From: Trileptium ribeirensis
Lineage: Eukaryota > Nematoda > Enoplea > Enoplida > Thoracostomopsidae
Assembly: GCA_030248225.1 (NCBI GenBank)
Contig: JASANE010030256.1
Location: 1 to 64,000, forward strand
DNA: 64,000 bases
Reading direction: 5' to 3'
Of this stretch, positions 60,108-64,000 are shown piece by piece; position 1 is the first letter of the stretch, and every line of letters begins with the position of its first letter. Under the pieces are notes generated by a model. That model did no database searches. It saw only the letters and a list, made by a program, of their open reading frames with translations, and was not told the origin of the DNA. Position numbers and translations under genes: made by a program.

Positions 60108-60301
60108 ACTAAATCCCATATTTATTGGTCCCTAAGTTTTTGATTTTCTGAAAATGGGATTTTATTTATTTCTTTTCTAAATAATTTGCATAAATTGCTA
60201 TTAATTTTATTAGCTATGTTTATGTTGAGTTAGATTTTAGTTTACATTAAGTCGGAGTTGATTGATCACGGAAGTTACCGGAGTAGTTCTGATCTGGGCA
60301 T

Positions 60302-61481
60302 CAGGGAGTAACCGGAATTCCGGTTCCGGTTCCGGCGAAAATCGTGTTCCGGTTGCGGTTCCGGCAAAGGGCAAAAACCATACCGGAACCGGAATTCCGG
60401 TTAAAAAATTTTGCTGGAAATTTTCCACGTTTTTTGCTTCATCCTGTAATCCAAACATATGTAATATATTATACAATGATCAAGCTCCAATACAACCAAG
60501 CAAAAGAAAAGATTAACTAACCAATTTGCCGTGTGAAACGTAAGTAGGGCACATAATTTGAACACGAATTTTTCATAATAACCAGCAGGAGTTTGTTAAA
60601 TCAAAACCAGGTCGATGCTTGTAGCAGCTATTTTACACATCCAGAAGTCTGTCGGATACGTTAGAATTAAACCGGTCCAACTCGGTAACAGAGTATGGCT
60701 CACGCAGAAGTACTTATGGTATGCTTGGCTAACATAGATTGCGTCAAGCACCCGCCAGTGCGCTTGTAAACTTGGTAAATCAATCTAAATTGAAGTAAAC
60801 TAACGTTATCTGCAACGCAGCTAAAAACTGCTTTCTTGGCAATGAACTGTATTTATTGAAACTGTGCGAGCAGCATCACAGTGTGTCTCATTTATAGCAT
60901 TCTGATTAGAAAGTTACCTATCATCATTATGATCTAACTGACGGGAACGATTTGTCCAACGCTAGCCTAAACAGTGTCTCTGACCACTGATCAGAAAATT
61001 ACCTTCTATCTATTATCTTCTCTTAGAATCATATAAACCAATAATTTTAAGTTTCCTACAGAATAACATGCAACAAACGTATGTGTAGTAAAGGGAGGCG
61101 CCTGGAGACAGAGCGAAAGTGTGTATTCTACGCTCCAAGCTTTGTAAGCACATTCGATTTGACGCAGTATACGCAATGGTGTATAGTGGAAAACATTTTT
61201 TGCTCTGAATGTCCAAAAACCGACATATTTGATCGATAAATAAACATTATTAGCTTCCTCAGTCTCTTTAAAGTTTCAGAAAGGCAATAATACCATCGCA
61301 ATACATTAAGTTTAATGTAAAAGTTATTTTTAATGCATTTTGAATCCACTATACCTTCATTTCTTCCATCATCTGTTTTACTATATATAAATTTCGAAGA
61401 CCAGGTTCCGGATCCGGTTTAAATGGACGGTTCCGGTTGCTGGTTCCGGTTCCGGTAAATTTCGGTTCCGGTTATTCCCTG
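60302..61481. mobile_element. hAT-like element, array copy 6
   Basis: Almost identical to copies 7 and 8, with one GGTTCC-type repeat fewer in the right subterminal region. Confidence 0.9.
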
Positions 61482-61666
61482 ACTAAATCCCATATTTATT
61501 GGTCCCTAAGTTTTTGATTTTCTGAAAATGGGATTTTATTTATTTCTTTTCTAAATAAATTGCTATTAATTTTATTAGCTATGTTTATGTTGAGTTAGAT
61601 TTTAGTTTACATTAAGTCGGAGTTGATTGATCACGGAAGTTACCGGAGTAGTTCTGATCTGGGCAT

Positions 61667-62852
61667 CAGGGAGTAACCGGAATTCCGGTTCCGGTTCCGG
61701 CGAAAATCGTGTTCCGGTTGCGGTTCCGGCAAAGGGCAAAAACCATACCGGAACCGGAATTCCGGTTAAAAAATTTTGCTGGAAATTTTCCACGTTTTTT
61801 GCTTCATCCTGTAATCCAAACATATGTAATATATTATACAATGATCAAGCTCCAATACAACCAAGCAAAAGAAAAGATTAACTAACCAATTTGCCGTGTG
61901 AAACGTAAGTAGGGCACATAATTTGAACACGAATTTTTCATAATAACCAGCAGGAGTTTGTTAAATCAAAACCAGGTCGATGCTTGTAGCAGCTATTTTA
62001 CACATCCAGAAGTCTGTCGGATACGTTAGAATTAAACCGGTCCAACTCGGTAACAGAGTATGGCTCACGCAGAAGTACTTATGGTATGCTTGGCTAACAT
62101 AGATTGCGTCAAGCACCCGCCAGTGCGCTTGTAAACTTGGTAAATCAATCTAAATTGAAGTAAACTAACGTTATCTGCAACGCAGCTAAAAACTGCTTTC
62201 TTGGCAATGAACTGTATTTATTGAAACTGTGCGAGCAGCATCACAGTGTGTCTCATTTATAGCATTCTGATTAGAAAGTTACCTATCATCATTATGATCT
62301 AACTGACGGGAACGATTTGTCCAACGCTAGCCTAAACAGTGTCTCTGACCACTGATCAGAAAATTACCTTCTATCTATTATCTTCTCTTAGAATCATATA
62401 AACCAATAATTTTAAGTTTCCTACAGAAGAACATGCAACAAACGTATGTGTAGTAAAGGGAGGCGCCTGGAGACAGAGCGAAAGTGTGTATTCTACGCTC
62501 CAAGCTTTGTAAGCACATTCGATTTGACGCAGTATACGCAATGGTGTATAGTGGAAAACATTTTTTGCTCTGAATGTCCAAAAACCGACATATTTGATCG
62601 ATAAATAAACATTATTAGCTTCCTCAGTCTCTTTAAAGTTTCAGAAAGGCAATAATACCATCGCAATACATTAAGTTTAATGTAAAAGTTATTTTTAATG
62701 CATTTTGAATCCACTATACCTTCATTTCTTCCATCATCTGTTTTACTATATATAAATTTCGAAGACCAGGTTCCGGTTCCGGTTCCGGTTTAAATGGACG
62801 GTTCCGGTTGCTGGTTCCGGTTCCGGTAAATTTCGGTTCCGGTTATTCCCTG
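61667..62852. mobile_element. hAT-like element, array copy 7
   Basis: Almost identical to copy 8 over their shared length, starting 1380 bp before it. Flanks are CTGGGCAT and ACTAAATC. Confidence 0.9.
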
Positions 62853-63046
62853 ACTAAATCCCATATTTATTGGTCCCTAAGTTTTTGATTTTCTGAAAAT
62901 GGGATTTTATTTATTTCTTTTCTAAATAATTTGCATAAATTGCTATTAATTTTATTAGCTATGTTTATGTTGAGTTAGATTTTAGTTTACATTAAGTCGG
63001 AGTTGATTGATCACGGAAGTTACCGGAGTAGTTCTGATCTGGGCAT

Positions 63047-64000
63047 CAGGGAGTAACCGGAATTCCGGTTCCGGTTCCGGCGAAAATCGTGTTCCGGTTG
63101 CGGTTCCGGCAAAGGGCAAAAACCATACCGGAACCGGAATTCCGGTTAAAAAATTTTGCTGGAAATTTTCCACGTTTTTTGCTTCATCCTGTAATCCAAA
63201 CATATGTAATATATTATACAATGATCAAGCTCCAATACAACCAAGCAAAAGAAAAGATTAACTAACCAATTTGCCGTGTGAAACGTAAGTAGGGCACATA
63301 ATTTGAACACGAATTTTTCATAATAACCAGCAGGAGTTTGTTAAATCAAAACCAGGTCGATGCTTGTAGCAGCTATTTTACACATCCAGAAGTCTGTCGG
63401 ATACGTTAGAATTAAACCGGTCCAACTCGGTAACAGAGTATGGCTCACGCAGAAGTACTTATGGTATGCTTGGCTAACATAGATTGCGTCAAGCACCCGC
63501 CAGTGCGCTTGTAAACTTGGTAAATCAATCTAAATTGAAGTAAACTAACGTTATCTGCAACGCAGCTAAAAACTGCTTTCTTGGCAATGAACTGTATTTA
63601 TTGAAACTGTGCGAGCAGCATCACAGTGTGTCTCATTTATAGCATTCTGATTAGAAAGTTACCTATCATCATTATGATCTAACTGACGGGAACGATTTGT
63701 CCAACGCTAGCCTAAACAGTGTCTCTGACCACTGATCAGAAAATTACCTTCTATCTATTATCTTCTCTTAGAATCATATAAACCAATAATTTTAAGTTTC
63801 CTACAGAAGAACATGCAACAAACGTATGTGTAGTAAAGGGAGGCGCCTGGAGACAGAGCGAAAGTGTGTATTCTACGCTCCAAGCTTTGTAAGCACATTC
63901 GATTTGACGCAGTATACGCAATGGTGTATAGTGGAAAACATTTTTTGCTCTGAATGTCCAAAAACCGACATATTTGATCGGTAAATAAACATTATTAGCT
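63047..64000. mobile_element. hAT-like element, array copy 8 (cut by window end)
   Basis: Begins CAGGGAGTAACCGG after CTGGGCAT and runs off the window. The right terminus and its flank are not visible. Confidence 0.9.

Larger units (their letters stand above)
53353..64000. repeat. Transposon-derived tandem array: hAT element plus 185-194-bp spacer, eight copies
   Basis: CAGGGAGTAACCGG starts at 53353, 54723, 56110, 57508, 58902, 60302, 61667 and 63047, giving periods of 1365-1400 bp. Each repeat is a 1.18-1.21-kb hAT-like element followed by a spacer that always begins ACTAAATC and ends CTGGGCAT. Copies 2-8 are much more alike than copy 1 is to them. Small ORFs repeated in each unit are not genes: some cross the spacer-element junction, and the rest lie in non-coding element DNA. 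The array continues beyond the window. Confidence 0.95.

Noticed and set aside
54071..63961. Repeated small ORFs in each array copy (67-, 73-, 79- and 84-codon peptides on both strands)
   Set aside because: They recur only because the DNA repeats. Some cross the junction between spacer and transposon and others lie in the non-coding element. Their Pro/Gly/Thr-rich parts are translations of the GGTTCCGG hexamers.

Overview
The window looks like metazoan nuclear DNA, most likely from an invertebrate: AT-rich, nearly devoid of long ORFs and dominated by eukaryotic transposable elements and satellite DNA. The evidence is one spliced gene with canonical GT..AG introns whose product is clearly of the RNF41/NRDP1 RING E3 ligase family, together with non-LTR retrotransposon relics, hAT-type elements with 8-bp target duplications, and a 40-copy satellite. 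The species cannot be named from the sequence. No operons, rRNA genes, true tRNA genes or CRISPR arrays were seen, and most short ORFs lie inside repeats.

Layout: 0-20 kb is gene-poor and carries a complete non-autonomous hAT element (2275-3695), a degraded relative (about 16485-17553), at least four copies of an unnamed dispersed repeat (about 4.8-6.4, 7.6-8.5, 14.6-14.9 and 18.4-19.3 kb), a tRNA-like SINE head (about 10.1 kb), two members of a small inverted-repeat family (10391-10499, 14356-14574), a nested pair of TTCGCGAAC-rich elements (11288-13747 enclosing 11766-12865), and an RT C-terminal zinc-knuckle relic at 15.4 kb. From 20785 to 27262 lies a satellite of 40 units of 162 bp. It ends 58 bp from the stop codon of a minus-strand CR1/L2/Jockey-like reverse transcriptase pseudogene (27321 to about 29000). 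A third TTCGCGAAC element (29428-29844), a CCGG-rich minisatellite (30.65-30.76 kb) and a broken integrase (30870-31485) follow.

The stretch 31.5-39.2 kb has no recognisable gene. The only intact-looking protein gene is the three-exon RNF41/NRDP1-like gene (39217-42518), which predicts 152 residues: an intact C3HC3D RING and a TRAF-type zinc finger, but no USP8-binding C-terminal domain. Its first intron holds a 582-bp inverted-repeat element with a 5-bp target duplication.

The stretch 42.6-53.3 kb looks compositionally different by eye and has no recognised gene. It contains a roughly 168-bp degenerate repeat (45.3-46.0 kb) and a series of nine hairpins with a compensatory base-pair swap (50.09-50.46 kb). 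From 53353 to the window end, eight copies of the hAT element alternate with a 185-194-bp spacer, forming a transposon-derived satellite that continues past the edge. The flanking target duplications suggest it grew by unequal exchange between two independent insertions about 194 bp apart.
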